DNA of 64,000 nucleotides from Alopecurus myosuroides (GCA_028641055.1 CM054058.1:83556020-83620019); one strand, 5' to 3'; shown: positions 20,470 through 32,992, counted from the first letter of the stretch. Notes: generated from the letters alone by a model not told the origin. Translations and numbers: made by a program.

Positions 20470-20988
20470 TCAAGAACCAACACCTTGATTTGAATTTGAA
20501 AAACTGTTAACAGTCACCGGTGACAAAGAAGAACGGATCACCGGCGTTTCCCTCATCGCATTCCTCCGACGATGCACGAGAATCCAGCCGCCGTCATCAT
20601 GTCCCTCATCGCATGTAGTAGGCGGTGCCATCAATGGCAATTTGGTCTTCCTTCCGCCCGATCGCGAAACCTGCGTAAGAACATGATTAGGGGACCAGAA
20701 ACGCACCTGCGCAGCCGCCGCTCGCTGAGCTTTGATCCTCGCCTCCCATTTTGCCGCCCTCGCCCCCATGGAAGAGGGGAGATCCCGATCGGCCTCTGCC
20801 ACCGGAGTGGCGCAGTATGCCGAAAGGCCTCTCACAGCCGCGGTTTCTGGCGAGCAGGCACCTGACTCATCATCGTCGGCGTCAGAAAGCGCCCAGAACC
20901 GGCCACCAACCACCGGATCACGCCCATGTGATGCCGGGGTATCGCCGCGGGCGCAAACGCCCCGCTCCGTGAAACCCGCGTCACTCAT
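20470..20988 (-). CDS. LINE N-terminal ORF, unnamed
   Basis: Start chosen at MSDAGFTERGVCARGDTPAS (20988). The frame is open further upstream, but the upstream residues match the dioxygenase 3' flank and are not LINE sequence. Visible motifs are VGGRFWALSDADDDES and GGWILVHRRRNAM, which recur in cereal LINE ORF1 N-termini. It is 172 codons long and separated from the CCHC ORF by about 210 bp. It may be a separate ORF or the detached start of ORF1. The left breakpoint of the 12-kb duplication (20770) falls within it. Confidence 0.6.
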   Translation of the reverse strand: MSDAGFTERGVCARGDTPASHGRDPVVGGRFWALSDADDDESGACSPETAAVRGLSAYCATPVAEADRDLPSSMGARAAKWEARIKAQRAAAAQVRFWSPNHVLTQVSRSGGRKTKLPLMAPPTTCDEGHDDGGWILVHRRRNAMRETPVIRSSLSPVTVNSFSNSNQGVGS

Positions 20989-21087
20989 CTCCCGGTTGGT
21001 TACAATAGCTACAGAATGAATCCAATACTCGATCGTCCACGTGGTGCAGAAAATTGTCCTCTCCCCGACCGACAAACTAAAGTGGAA

Positions 21088-23248
21088 ATTGCAGCAATTA
21101 GGCACAACAACCCAATTTATCTTAATTTTCTTCAAACCACCAGACAGATGTTTTGACTCCCCCTATTACATGTGCAACACTCAGTTTGAAAACTCGGCTG
21201 AATTAAAAAAAAAAACAACTTCGTTCTTGTACCGAAGATTGCTGGAGCCTAGAAGAATATTGTGCCTATATGCTGCTACTACTGTCTCAGATGTTACCAA
21301 GCCAATAATTATAGTTTGAGTGATACTCTGCTATTGGATTACTTTGTTCCATTATGTTGACTTCTAAGATTGAACCAATATTACAAGGATCATGTTACAC
21401 AAATTGATAATGTCGTCTTCATATTCAGATCCTGTAGGGAAACTCCAACATCACCCACATTGCGTGTGTGTCTTTGTCTAGGGAGTGGGTGCACACAAGT
21501 GTTGGATCCTGCAAGAAGGTTATGCAGATAATTCACTAGTGGTCAGATGCGTCGAACCAATGATTACAGTTTCAAAATTCTAGTACTAATCTCTTCCATT
21601 TTGCAAGGCCTATGTTGACTTCTGAGACTCAACATTAGACCAAGAATGAATACTACAAGGATTATGTTAAATAAAATTGATAATGTAGGTTTTTCATTTA
21701 GATCTTAGCTTTACAAATTCTATCTTGTAAATGTTGATACAATATTTTCAAAAGAATTACTTCAAAGCTCGTACTCACATACTCAAAATGTACTCCATAA
21801 TCCATACACCATATATTTAAGAACAAAAGTGAGTGTTCACTTTCATGAAGGAGAAAGAAAAAAAGAATGTGTTGAAAATGACCCCTTTCAATGGGAAATA
21901 TTATAAAACTAATTACTCCATGTGTTCCTGAATGAATATGGTGATCCATTATCATTCACTAGTAATTGTTTACGGTTTATCTAGGAAAATTTACATCATG
22001 TCAATATCTACTAGTATTCCTTATGCTTAGTAGTAATATTAATTAAAAAATTTGTCACACAGCATGTGAAAAAATTACCATCTAACCCAAAATTTAGTAG
22101 CCAAGACCAACCTCATGTCTCGATAAACCATCTGTTATGCTTGGTGATCGCCGTTGTAGTGCAAGATAGGAGAATAAACGGATAACAACCTATATTGTCT
22201 CATTTCTCGTGTACCATAGAGTTTTCTTGCAATATTAATATTAGTTATACATGCATACTATGCCCTAGAAGGGTCAAATATGTTATTTTGTTAACCTGGT
22301 ACTCTTAAGAACCCATACAAATATTTATAGAGAGAACTATATATATGAAGGTATATAAACGCACTAGATGGGAGTGGTACAGTATATATTTGGATGAGAG
22401 GAACTTGTTTTAATGTAATTTAAGTAAATGAGAGAATCTCGTAATTGACAAATATCCAGTTTATACTTATTATTTAAAAAAATGCATGAAAATACTTATA
22501 GTTTTACACTAATAAACTTGCCAATATATATGTTAGAACTGTTCAAAACCAATGATATCTTCATAAATAGCTGATTTTGCTAGTATTAATGATCAAAAAA
22601 TCATAATAATAATAAATATCAGTTCATTTAGTGTTTAACTGACATTCATTATTATTATGACATTTATATTACACTAGGAAAATTTGGCTAGTTAGTAAGA
22701 TATTTTTGTAGACAATTCTAATATACTTCCTTCAAACCCTTTGCCGAAATTCTATAAAATTGGAATAGTTTATGGAGAATATCCCTATGTTCCAAAAAAT
22801 ATTGATCTGTAGTTCCCCTTTTCTCCAAGTGAAAGGGCGCATGGCTCGATTTGACACACAAACGGGCAATAAATCTTTATTTATTTTTTCAAATTTTGTT
22901 TTGGTATCTTTTTTTTGTACATTTTATTTTCAATTTAGTTAAAATTTAGCTTCAATTTATTGTTATATTTTTCTATTCATGTTAATTTTATGTACTTATT
23001 GTTTCTTTCATTCTTTTTGTTTTTTCTCTCGCAATAAATATAAGGTGTGTGAACCGTGATTTTTAGGAGTGATGATCACTATTTTTTTAAAAATTTAATA
23101 AGTGTTCTTAATACATAAAATATTTTGATGAGATGTCTTGACACTTTTCAGTGACGAACATTTGTTCTAAAATACTAAATATTTCCAGTTATTATATATA
23201 TATAGCAAGAAAAACGATCTAGTGAGAGCGAAGGTTGTGTGACCTTCC
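21088..23248 (+). repeat. dioxygenase 3'-flank block A1, first part
   Basis: Similarity to the 3' flank of the intact dioxygenase begins at GCAGCAATTAGGCACAACAA (compare 51929 onward). From about 21592 it is closer to block C (55925 onward). The block is AT-rich and non-coding. It includes a poorly conserved internal duplication of about 250 bp (21245-21430 versus 21505-21705) and a hairpin at 22602-22659. Confidence 0.8.
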
Positions 23249-26200
23249 TGTCACACCCCAGATTTGGGACAGTTGTAACACATGAGGGAGACCAATTTTT
23301 GTGAGCCAACAAAAACTTTTTAATGCCCTTGTGTAATAAAACATGATGTATTGAGCCATGGTTATCTATGCAATGCAAGCAAATTTGATTCAAAAATCAA
23401 TCACTTGTTTTCTGATGTTTCTAATCATTTATGGATTATTTCCATTTTAGTATATTTGCTATCCTAAATCAAAATTCATGTGGAAATTTTGAAATCAACT
23501 TATAATTAATATTTGGATTGAATAGAATCAAGAAAACAATTTGACAAAAGTTAAATCCAAGGTTTTCCTTAGTTTTTTCTAATAAAAATCATTTCTGAAA
23601 AATAAGTCAATTAGGTGTTTTTCACCCTTGTTATCTATATGCTAGAGATTCACATTTTGTGTTTTCTTGGCATGGATGTGATCTCTATTATATGGACTAC
23701 AATTTGGTTAACCTTGTTTGAAAAATTTAATCACAGAAACAATCAATTGATTGCTGTATTTTTGTTAAGAAAATAAGGCAGAATTAGTGATTTTTCGAAA
23801 ACAAAGAAAAAACTCAAACTGGCCATTTTTCACCTTGTTTTCATGATGCACTTGAGTTTCAAAATTATTTTGTTTTGTTGTTTAAGAAAGTACAAATGTT
23901 GCTTAACAGAACCATGCTTGGAAAACAAAATTTGGAAAAGATTTGAGGCATGAAAACAAACCAAACTTTTGGCTAATCCACACTGAAATCCAACACTTAG
24001 AAAAATTTCTGAAACTGAAAACTTAACTGATTTTTTTTCAGAAAATAGTTTGATGGCTCGATTTTCAAGTCATCATATCTTTTTATTTTCTAATACAAAT
24101 GTTGCACTGTTTGGTGCTTCTAGAAGCCTAGTCAGCACCCTCGCTTTTCCATGCCTTAGCCCCCAAGTGGATTGACCAGAAGAGAAGAGAGAGAGCTGGT
24201 TTCAGAGAGGGAAACGGGAGGGGAGGGATGGGCAGGCCTGACAGCCTCATGCCTGACTCGTGCCACAGTGGCACCCCCCGGGTTTTCTTCGCCTCTCCTC
24301 GCACAAGTGGGCTTTGACCCTTCCCCTCGCGACCCTAGACACACCCAAGAGCCGTGGTGTGCGGCATGGCATGCCAGAGCGTGCACGGGCGCGTCCCGCT
24401 GACGCCGTGGCCACACCTGGGCGTGCCACTGCTGCCCTGCCCTATAAAACCATGCCCAAGGCCCTGCCTCCGCGCACACCCCTCACAGTCACTCACTCCC
24501 ACTCACTAGCCACCCCAATGGACTCAAGCTGCTCTCGCTAGCTCGAATCGCCGGAGAGATCACCGCGGCCACCCGCGGGTCACCGAGGTGAAATATTCTC
24601 ACCCTCGTCACCCTAGCCTCTTCTGTCACCGTATAACAACACCCAGCCTCCGTGGACCATGCCTGACCCTCCCGGTGGCTCCTCGTTTGCAGGAACGCCG
24701 GAGAGCTTGTCGGAGCCGCTGCGGGACGTCTGCATGCGCCATCGACTGGAGCCACCTCGAGCCCTGGTCTCCACGCCCCTGCACGGCCATGACCACCCTG
24801 CGACCTCTTCGACAACTCACCATCGTCCTACGAGCCCCCTAGGTGAGCTTTATTGACCGAGCTCGCCGTCGGCCGCTCGCGTCCTCGTCGGAGAGAAGAA
24901 AGGAAGGAGAGAGAGATAACGGCCGTGCGCCATAGATCTAAAGATCTACGGCCACGCTTGAATCCCGAACCGGTACGCGCTTTCGTGCGCGTCACGGAAG
25001 CGAGGCGGGCCGCCTAGCGCAGATGGGCCGCGCACCCGTGCGTTGCTCAGCCCGCTGCCCTGTTTTATTTTCTTTTCTAAAATAAACAGAACCTTCTGTT
25101 TTACTTTAATCATGAAAGAAAATGTTAAAATCAAAAATAAAATGAAAAAAAATTACCTGAGATGGATGAACCAATTCTTGAACAGATGCAACTGACATAA
25201 CTGGTTTTGGACGATCTGAGGACAAATGAAAAATGTTGAACTGAGTACTGTCTGTTAGGAAAAAAATGCTGTAACTTTTGATTGGAATGGTTAAAATGTT
25301 CAAACTAAAACTTCTGAAGTATCCCTTGACGAGATCTACCATTAGAAATTGACCTCGCCTCAGGTGAGCTACCATTTGGAAATGGCATCCACTTTGGTAA
25401 AAGTCCAGTAGCCTGTTTGTGAATTTTAGGATTTATTTACAACACTTTTTGATGTGAATCTAGTTGGATCTGTTAGATATTAGATAAATCTATGTTATCG
25501 TAGCTTTGTGTGATTTTTAGAGCTCTAGAATTAATTTGGCAACAGATCTAAGAAAATGCCCTTTCTGTTAAGAATAAAATGAATAGTTTTGATTTGTAAA
25601 TAATTGCTTGCTAGTGTCAATCTGTTTTCTAGCATGTGTAAATGATGTGTTGGGTGTTATCATGTTGTTTTCTCACAGATATGCCATGTTATAAAGTTTG
25701 TGCAGTTTAGGATTTGTTTGGAACTAGTATTAGCATAGGAGTAATACCTAGTTTATTTCTATTTTATTTTGTGATGGAAATGATTAGCTAGATTTTGTCC
25801 TAGTTATTATGAGTATTTTCACATGATCTAGTACCAATATGGTACTAGTTATTACATGTTTCATCTCTGTAAGGGTTACATTGTTTCTTTAGGAATGCAT
25901 GTATAGGTTTAATATTTATTACTAGTACTATTGTTTTCACTAGAATAGCTAGTAGCATTTTTGTTATGAAATTATTTTGTTTCCACAAGTTGGACCAGAG
26001 GCATAATATATCTTAAATGACATGGAAAACTTAGTGGAACACCCACTTGTTCCATCTCATGTGGTTGAGAAATAAATTATTTCAACCATAGTAGTTATAG
26101 TAATAATAGTAAATATTATTATTTTTGATGCATGCTTGTGTGGAATTGTTCTATGAACTTGTGTGTTATTTTTGTGTGTTCATTGCTTGCTGTATGTCAT

Positions 26201-27903
26201 AGCTGAGTGTAATTGATTGCTTAGTAAGTCTCTGATAGAGTGTTATTACTTTTATTTTACGACGATAGAAACCGACGAAGAGATAGTTGGAGCAGGAGGT
26301 TATTACTACCACTCCTGTTGTGAGCAAGAGCAAGATCCTCGTTTCCTCCAAGGCAAGCCATCCTTAAAGCTTGCTGTTATTTACCCACTTATCATTATGC
26401 ATTATCTACTTCTGAAGTTTCAAAAAACTTGGTTATCAAAATCTATTTTTATTGAGTGAATATTACTATATTATTATATAGTATATTATCACTTTGCCAT
26501 TAGTCAACTTGGTGTACCAAGCCTTTAGCCACTATAAGGTATATAAATACCGCCTAAGATAATAATCTTGAGTCCCTAAGTGGACACTTTAAAATGTGCT
26601 TTTGCAAACAAAAGGGTTCTATGAGAAGTCCACCGGTGGAAAGGCGGGACCTTGTTCACTGGTGGAACTAAGGAGTTGTTTTCAAATGTTTTATAAAAAG
26701 GCACATAACCTAGTCTTTGCTGGACAACCAAGAAGTACTGCCACTCTACCCCAACATGGGTACGGGGCCTATCCAGATACTTGAACTTGTTAGTGTGTGT
26801 TTCATTCCAAAATGCTATAGAGAGGATGATTCTCTGAATCGAGTGTCGCCAGGAGGGAGAAACGAGACATACATAGTGTGGGATTAATTTTCCTTCTGGA
26901 TGCGATAGTTGGGCCTCCCGGCTAGGCAGGGTGGGACCTGATGCCGGGGAGAACAACCCACCTGAAGGAATGAGCATATACTAGCTTGTGTCAGAGTGGA
27001 CAGTTAGGATCATTCCTCTGGTGCATGCATATCGCTGTGTCGATCCATGGGCGGTCCATGGCAGAGTTTTGGATCTACTGGAATGTGTACCACCTCTGCA
27101 GAGTAAAACTATTTAGAATAGACGAGCCCTCGGATATGGGCAGTTGAAAGGCCATGTAGCTAGTATTGTGATAAGTTTTCAAAAGATGTCTTTAAACAGA
27201 AGAACTGTACCTAGGAGGTACCAATGAAGATTTTGGACATGATGTCCCAAGAAGTTTTGCAAAGAAAACTTCCTTTTATAAAACAAGTTTATAAAACCTC
27301 TTGTACATGCGATATCTACAAGAGAGAGAAAAAATATATTATTTTCTTCTAAAGTATCTTCTTCAATGACGATACAGATTAACATGACTGCAACTGTGAT
27401 GTCATCTTATATGAACACCATTGGTAGTGAGCCCTAATTATGGCCTACCTACCCACCATATAAGCATGATGCATTTTGTAAGTGTATAAAGGATGACTTA
27501 CCGAGTACATTCAAACGTACTCATATGGTTTCGCCCGTGGCTATTTACTTGGCCAGACTTTGAGGAGATACCGCCGGAGGAGGAATACGAGGACATGTTA
27601 CTACTCTGACGACTAGGCGAACTAGGCCCGGCTCCCGGTCAGCAGCCTGTCGGTGACGGCGTGACATGGGCTATCTACGTTTTTTGTTTTCCGCTGTGTT
27701 AGTGAGTTGTAAGACTTTGTCTGCCCTGCGTGGCAGTAAATAAAGACTTGGTCATGTGACCATTGACTTGTAAGACCGTTGTTATTCGTGTAATGGATAA
27801 TGTATCTATGTACCACTTCGTATGTTGTTCACGACTGAATTTCTTGGGATCGTGAATGTATGCATATGAGGGGTTCTGGACCTTCCGGTTTGGGGCCTCT
27901 ACA
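23249..27903. mobile_element. solo LTR of a long-LTR retrotransposon, copy 1
   Basis: Begins TGTCACACCCCAGATTTGGG and ends GGTTTGGGGCCTCTACA (TG...CA), flanked by CTTCC on the left and CTTTC on the right, a 5-bp duplication with one change. Block C lacks the insert at the same point (near 57587), which proves the boundaries. Length is 4655 bp, in the range of the LTRs of large non-autonomous LARD-type elements such as Sukkula; that family name is a guess. It has a GC-rich core at 24170-25060 with a TATA box, and no internal domain or second LTR. Confidence 0.85.
24443..24449 (+). promoter_or_regulatory. TATA box in solo LTR
   Basis: TATAAAA in CCTATAAAACC, at the 3' side of the GC-rich core. 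This is the expected position of the retrotransposon promoter, reading rightward. Confidence 0.55.
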
Positions 27904-28735
27904 CTTTCTCCCATTAAACGAGCCCCACATGGTTGGGGAAAATTGATCATCCGAAAAACGACGGAGTGTCATTATAATAGCACATAAATAGAAATGAAAC
28001 CGATAGGAAAAAATAAAGTTTATCAACCAAAGTCAACACATGTCAACTCTTTGGTGAAAAGGCAATGCCTAAAAGTCAAGCTACCAAAATAAGACCAAAA
28101 TTATTAAAATAAATAAATCTAAAACCACTTTTTTACAGCAAAAACCCATGTTCTACGACCCCCCTTTCACCAAAAGGCCTCTAATCTTGAAAAAATATAC
28201 CAATCTACATGCATAGTTTTATCAAGGAGATATTTTCTTGGCTTATGAAACTAATTTTTAAGATCCCATTTCTTCAAAGTGACTTCCAACAATGTATTAT
28301 TTTTTATTGTAAAAAAAAAATCTCATGAAAATTTTATTTGCAAAACATTAAAAAATATTTACATTGTTTTATTTGTGAGTGCTTAATTGGATTCGAAGTA
28401 CATAACTAGTAGACAATGATGATGACAATGTCCATGAAGAAGCTAAATGTCTATCGGTGATTCATTTCGTGAAAATTGTAGTCCATCGGTCACATGTGTT
28501 GTTATTGTTATCACCAAGTGCCGGCTTATATGTAGCACGGTTAGTCGTACATCTTAGTGATTTAAAATTGGTCCAAAGAAATATGAATAATAGCTTGCAT
28601 ATTTCCTTATACTTTTTAGAGGACAGCAAGTTCCAAAAAGAAATTGATCAACTACATGCTTATTTTGGGATCTATATAGTGAATGCATATTTGTGGCTAA
28701 TGCCTGCAAGTGCACAAGATTGTTATAACTAGTTT
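27904..28735 (+). repeat. dioxygenase 3'-flank block A1, second part
   Basis: Continues the alignment with block C past the solo LTR (ACGAGCCCCACA..., AAAATTGATC..., ACATGCTTATTTT). It ends near 28735 where similarity to 58505 stops. Non-coding. 28736-29100 is unassigned AT-rich sequence. Confidence 0.75.
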
Positions 28736-29099
28736 TGAAATAAGAGTATAGAACTACGGTGGAACTATGGAAATGGTCCTCTAGGTCTAGCTTTGAGCAC
28801 CTATTCTCGTTGGTGCTATGAAAACCATTTGTAGGACAAAACAAACATTAAAAATGACTGAATAAGGAGTGTAAAAGGATTATAAATAAAATAACAAAAT
28901 AAACTAAACATCAAAGTAAACAAAATAGGACTAATGGATGGTTGAACGATGGGAAGTGCAATAAGGATAAAGGCGTTCTTGGGAAGGGCACTTCTGCCAC
29001 TAGCATACTTTTGAATTGATTAAGCGTGCGTAATATTTTCATTCAAATAATTTATAAGGGCGGAGCTCCATAAATTAATGTGCCTCGATGTCTCGTTTA

Positions 29100-31294
29100 A
29101 CACACTACTCACAACCACCACGTAGCCCAGATGATAAGTGATACCCCTATTTGCACAAGTGATTAAGGGTCTCCCCGTGGAGGTGGTATTGGTACGATGA
29201 GGTCTTCGTTATCCTATATCAAATATTGACGCGAAAAGAGGAGTGACTTTCTGTCCTTCCATACTCACTTGTTAGTCGTCCTCAAACCAACATGAACAAC
29301 CCATCATGACTCTATGGCACAATATTAGTGTTGTCGACTTCACACAATATCATGGGGATTGTTATCACAAAACAGTTAATAGGAAACATTACATCTTTAT
29401 CTCAATTCATAATAGTACTAGGGTTTCCCCATATCCCCAAGAAATAATGGAACTACTCACACATGAATGCAACAAACATCATAATGATTGTATTGCAAAT
29501 GGAGTACGAATGTATGAACAAACACATGTTCAAATCCTTAACTAGATGTTCTAGAATTACACTGAGATGGGATGGAGATGCTATCCCGTAAATGTAGATG
29601 GTGGTGATGGAGATCGATGCAGAGGCCTTCATGATGATGGAGTTGATTGAGATGGATTCCCTTATGCGGATTCCCCCTCCGAACACCTTTCGAAGGCTAG
29701 GGTTTGGTGGGTTTTCGTGGTTTTATGTTTGGTGTGTCTCTAGTATGCCTCTCTTCTCGAATCTAGGGTACGGTCGGTGTTTTCCGTTTCGCCATCCGTG
29801 CCGAGCTGGCTCCATCGGGTGCGGTCACTGGTACGATCAAGGTGACCGTTCCGTGACTCGTTAAATCCTCTCTGTCAATTTTCTCGCAAAACATTTGCTA
29901 CTATGGTGACTGGTACGGTCATAATAGACTGTACCATAGCTCGTTAAGTATTTTAATGCTTCTCCTTTGACTTCCGCAAATTCGTATATCCTTGCAACTG
30001 CATTAAATGATGTGATCTCCTCATATTATGTCCAATTATGCTTGTTTATGCCTTTTGTGAAATATCTCTTTGGGATTTCAACATTCTGCATACATAGACC
30101 TAAACGGTGCACTTTGGCATGGTAAAATATCAAATTCTCTATCTACTTATAAATAAAATATTAAGTAAAATAACACCTAAAATTGACGCATCAACCTCCC
30201 CACTCTTAGATTCTGCTCGTCCCCAAGCAAGTCTATGCCAAAAGAACAAGATTATCACGTTCTTGAAGCATAATTCGGTAAAATGAGTGCGGTCATTTTA
30301 GTAATATGATAACAAATATTTAGAAGACATTCACACTTATTAACTGCTGATTGTTGAGTGAAGATTATTCTTTCAAGATAGGAGAAGATATTTAGTTTGA
30401 CCGAACAAGTTGTGAGGATCTCTGAAGCATTTTTATAACTTCGCTCATCCTCTTCGATTTCATATAATTTGAACGGTCTCTTCCGTTTCTCTTCATGATC
30501 ATTAGTATGCCTAGTTAACATTTTTTGGACCTTTTTAGAGTGGTGTGTCAAAGAATAAAGCATACTTAATCTCATGGAGAGACATAAAAGTGATCAAACG
30601 CATGATTAACCCCGAAGTGGAGTATGAAGCAATCACAATATATGTGGTTTGAGAATTTTACCTCGGCATTACTCATTCTTAATGCTTGTTACTTAATACT
30701 TATTTCTTATTTTACATTCATATTCTCTCTATTAAATTTATAAAGCTTAATCATGCTAAACAAGTTCTCTTATGCTTGGGAGAAGTCTAGCACTATTTAA
30801 ACTACCAAGTTAAAGTGTGGAAGTCCTTGGAATAAATTATAACAAAGTGACAAGTAAGGTAGAACTCAAGATGACTTGAAACATCTAATAGAATTACGAC
30901 AAACTGAAATAGCTTCACTCATAAATAGTGACTAAAAACTCATTCGATACGAATCCTTTCCTATTCGAGGCTATTTCTCTTATTACTAAAACTGAAAACA
31001 AACTAAAACGAATAAAACTATAAATTTACAAGGCTTTATAGATCTATCATAACTTAAATACATAAGCTATGCGGGTTCAAATAATCCTTGCGTTTATTTA
31101 GATACCGCGGTTCTTTGGTGCCAAAATATGTGTGGTGTCGCGGCCCATTGCTTGACGAAGCAGCCTATGAGTTTCCTCCAATGTCGAGATACGTCTCTTT
31201 ATGCGCTGTAGCTCTGCATGTATTACGACCATGCTATTAACCATCTATTTAGTTAGGCGATCTACTTCCTCCTTGCCTTTCTTCTCAACATGCC
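29100..31294. mobile_element. LTR-retrotransposon-derived sequence, truncated by a Gypsy LTR
   Basis: Motifs such as GCATCAACCTCCCCACTCTTA with CTCGTCCCCAAGCAAG (30187-30230) mark the edge between an LTR and the internal region of an abundant cereal family lacking obvious pol genes. Related sequence lies at 59.7-62.7 kb. No open frame is credible. The segment ends where the Gypsy LTR at 31295 begins. Confidence 0.5.
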
Positions 31295-31985
31295 TGTCGG
31301 GGGATTAACCCTCGATTAAGCTAATGACAGGATAAAAGCAAGGCCAAGAGGATGGCCGGCTAGTTTGGCCCCTTGTCAGGCGGCTACAGTCAGGCCGATT
31401 GGCTACGGCCGGCTGGTCCTGGCCGGCTGGATGCCCCATCCGGACGGCTTTGACACGCAAGGACAAGCATGGACTAAAGGAGGGCATGAGCTAAAGGGAG
31501 ATGTGATGACACACACAATGTCAACTGTATTTCTACTCGAGGAGTAGGTGGCCGTACCCTTAAACTTTGGCCGCCTGCGTCATCATCAATAGTCTCCCTG
31601 CCAGGTCCCATCATATACCATGTAGCCATACCAGGGCAGTTGTACACTGTGTATGACCCCGACTGGATCCCAGCCGGTTGATCATACAGCCGGCCCCACA
31701 TGTCAGCCGGACTGCCAGCACCTATATAAGGCAGTCCGGAACTCCCTTAGCAGGGACGATTTCCTCTAGAGATACAACTCCAGGAGCACATTGTAAATCC
31801 CGATATCACACCTGATAGTCCATCCTTGCAGGAGTAAGGACCTCACCCGGCTGAGGTCCCGAACGTGGATACATCGTGTCTCTTGCATGCTTGTGACCCA
31901 TCCCGCACTAGCACCGACATTTACGTCATGTGTCCCTCCGTAAAATCCATTGATAATGCAATGGTGCTGCCGTGCATAATACCAC
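31295..31985 (+). mobile_element. 5' LTR of Gypsy element (in duplication unit 1)
   Basis: Starts TGTCGGGGGATTAACCC with ATGCC on its left. It holds several GCCGGCT motifs and a TATA box (TATATAA, 31723-31729) upstream of GGCAGTCCGGA. It ends just before the leader GGTTGGTGCCCATTGTGGGG, which resembles the primer-site region of cereal Gypsy elements. The exact LTR 3' end is uncertain by about 15 bp. Confidence 0.7.
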
Positions 31986-32742
31986 GACGGTTGGTGCCCA
32001 TTGTGGGGCCTAGAGTGGCGTTCAGAGTTTCGTTCCATGTGGGAACTTGCCCAGCCAGAGTTTTTTTCATGTAGGCCCTTCGGCCAGCTTTGGCGAGCGC
32101 GTCACCTTCGGCCTCATCATTACGTTCGGCGCCTTTGGCTGCGTCCTCAACAATGCTGGATTCTTCACGGAGGAGGAGCACATCCCTCCAGGTGGCTCCA
32201 TCGTGTCCTTTTGGGAGCACCGAGTCTCCAACGCTGTCGTCCCCGAGTACCCTGCTGAGCTGTACGCCTTCTCAGAACGTCTCCCCGAAGAGGTGGGCGG
32301 TTGTAAAAGCATTGCCGAGCCCTCTATCATCGAGGAGACCACGATGGTCATCAGCCCTAGTACCAGCCAGCAAGCAGGCAGCCACGGTCTGACTGGACCC
32401 ACCGATAGCGGGATCACTGCAAGACTCCAGCAGCCTATCACCCCCAACACCGATCCGGCGAAAGCGGCGGAGGCTCCTTCGCAGGAAAAAGGAGGTGGCA
32501 GCCCAGCAATGCCAGATGGAGGCCACCGTCCGTGAATAAAACATCACCCATGGCCGCGCGCCGGCGCCAAATGCAGCCGACCGAAGAGACGCGGTGTGTC
32601 GACGTGGCGGAGACCTCACCAGCGAGATGAACCAAGGGGAGATGGTGGTTCTGGCAGTCCCTAGGCGGCCGGTCTATAGCACCCAAGCAAAAAATATGAG
32701 GGCGGCCCAGGCGGCCGCACAAGAGCTAGACGGCTTTGAGGG
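31986..32742 (+). mobile_element. Gypsy leader and start of gag, cut at duplication junction
   Basis: Leader followed by a gag start region encoding MNQGEMVVLAVPRRPVYST and KNMRAAQAAAQELDGFEGEE. It is broken off at 32743, where LINE sequence of unit 2 begins. Confidence 0.75.
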
Positions 32743-32992
32743 GGAAGAGGGGAGATCCCGATCGGCCTCTGCCACCGGAGTGGCGCAGTATGCCGAAAGG
32801 CCTCTCACAGCCGCGGTTTCTGGCGAGCAGGCACCTGACTCATCATCGTCGGCGTCAGAAAGCGCCCAGAACCGGCCACCAACCACCGGATCACGCCCAT
32901 GTGATGCCGGGGTATCGCCGCGGGCGCAAACGCCCCGCTCCGTGAAACCCGCGTCACTCATCTCCCGGTTGGTTACAATAGCTACAGAATGA
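32594..32992 (+). other. chimeric open frame across the duplication junction
   Basis: A 132-codon frame begins with the Gypsy gag start (MCRRGGDLTSEMNQGEMVVL) and after DGFEGEE passes into the antisense of the LINE N-terminal ORF. On the other strand a frame at 33108-32674 likewise joins the LINE reading to antisense gag. Neither is expected to be a functional protein. They are by-products of the junction. Confidence 0.7.

Larger units (their letters stand above)
13568..21065 (-). mobile_element. LINE (L1-like non-LTR retrotransposon), near full length
   Basis: The 3' end, on the minus strand, is a run of A (plus-strand T run from 13568) following TTTAATAAAATCTGTGTGC, typical of cereal LINE tails. 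Reading 5' to 3' on the minus strand there are an N-terminal ORF (20988-20470), a CCHC gag-like ORF1 (20257-17455), and an ORF2 with endonuclease, reverse transcriptase and a zinc-ribbon domain (17447-13778). The insertion splits the dioxygenase remnant at 13567/about 21065. I could not fix the exact 5' end or a target-site duplication. Confidence 0.85.
20770..32742. repeat. 12-kb tandem duplication, unit 1
   Basis: Sequence from 20770 recurs from 32743 in direct orientation and stays aligned to the junction, with a unit length of 11973 bp. The unit starts inside the LINE N-terminal ORF and ends inside a Gypsy gag leader. GGAAG is present at all three boundaries (20770-20774, 32743-32747, 44726-44730). 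Confidence 0.95.

Noticed and set aside
24156..24856. Several open frames of 60-108 codons on both strands
   Set aside because: They lie in the GC-rich LTR promoter region, overlap in all frames, and change between the two near-identical copies by single-base shifts.
23249..27903. Treating the 4.66-kb insert as a complete short retrotransposon
   Set aside because: No two terminal direct repeats, no primer-binding site and no polypurine tract were seen inside it; a solo LTR fits better.
32047..32535. A 162-codon plus-strand frame repeated at 44030
   Set aside because: It lies in the Gypsy leader, has no recognisable domain, and is present twice only because of the tandem duplication.
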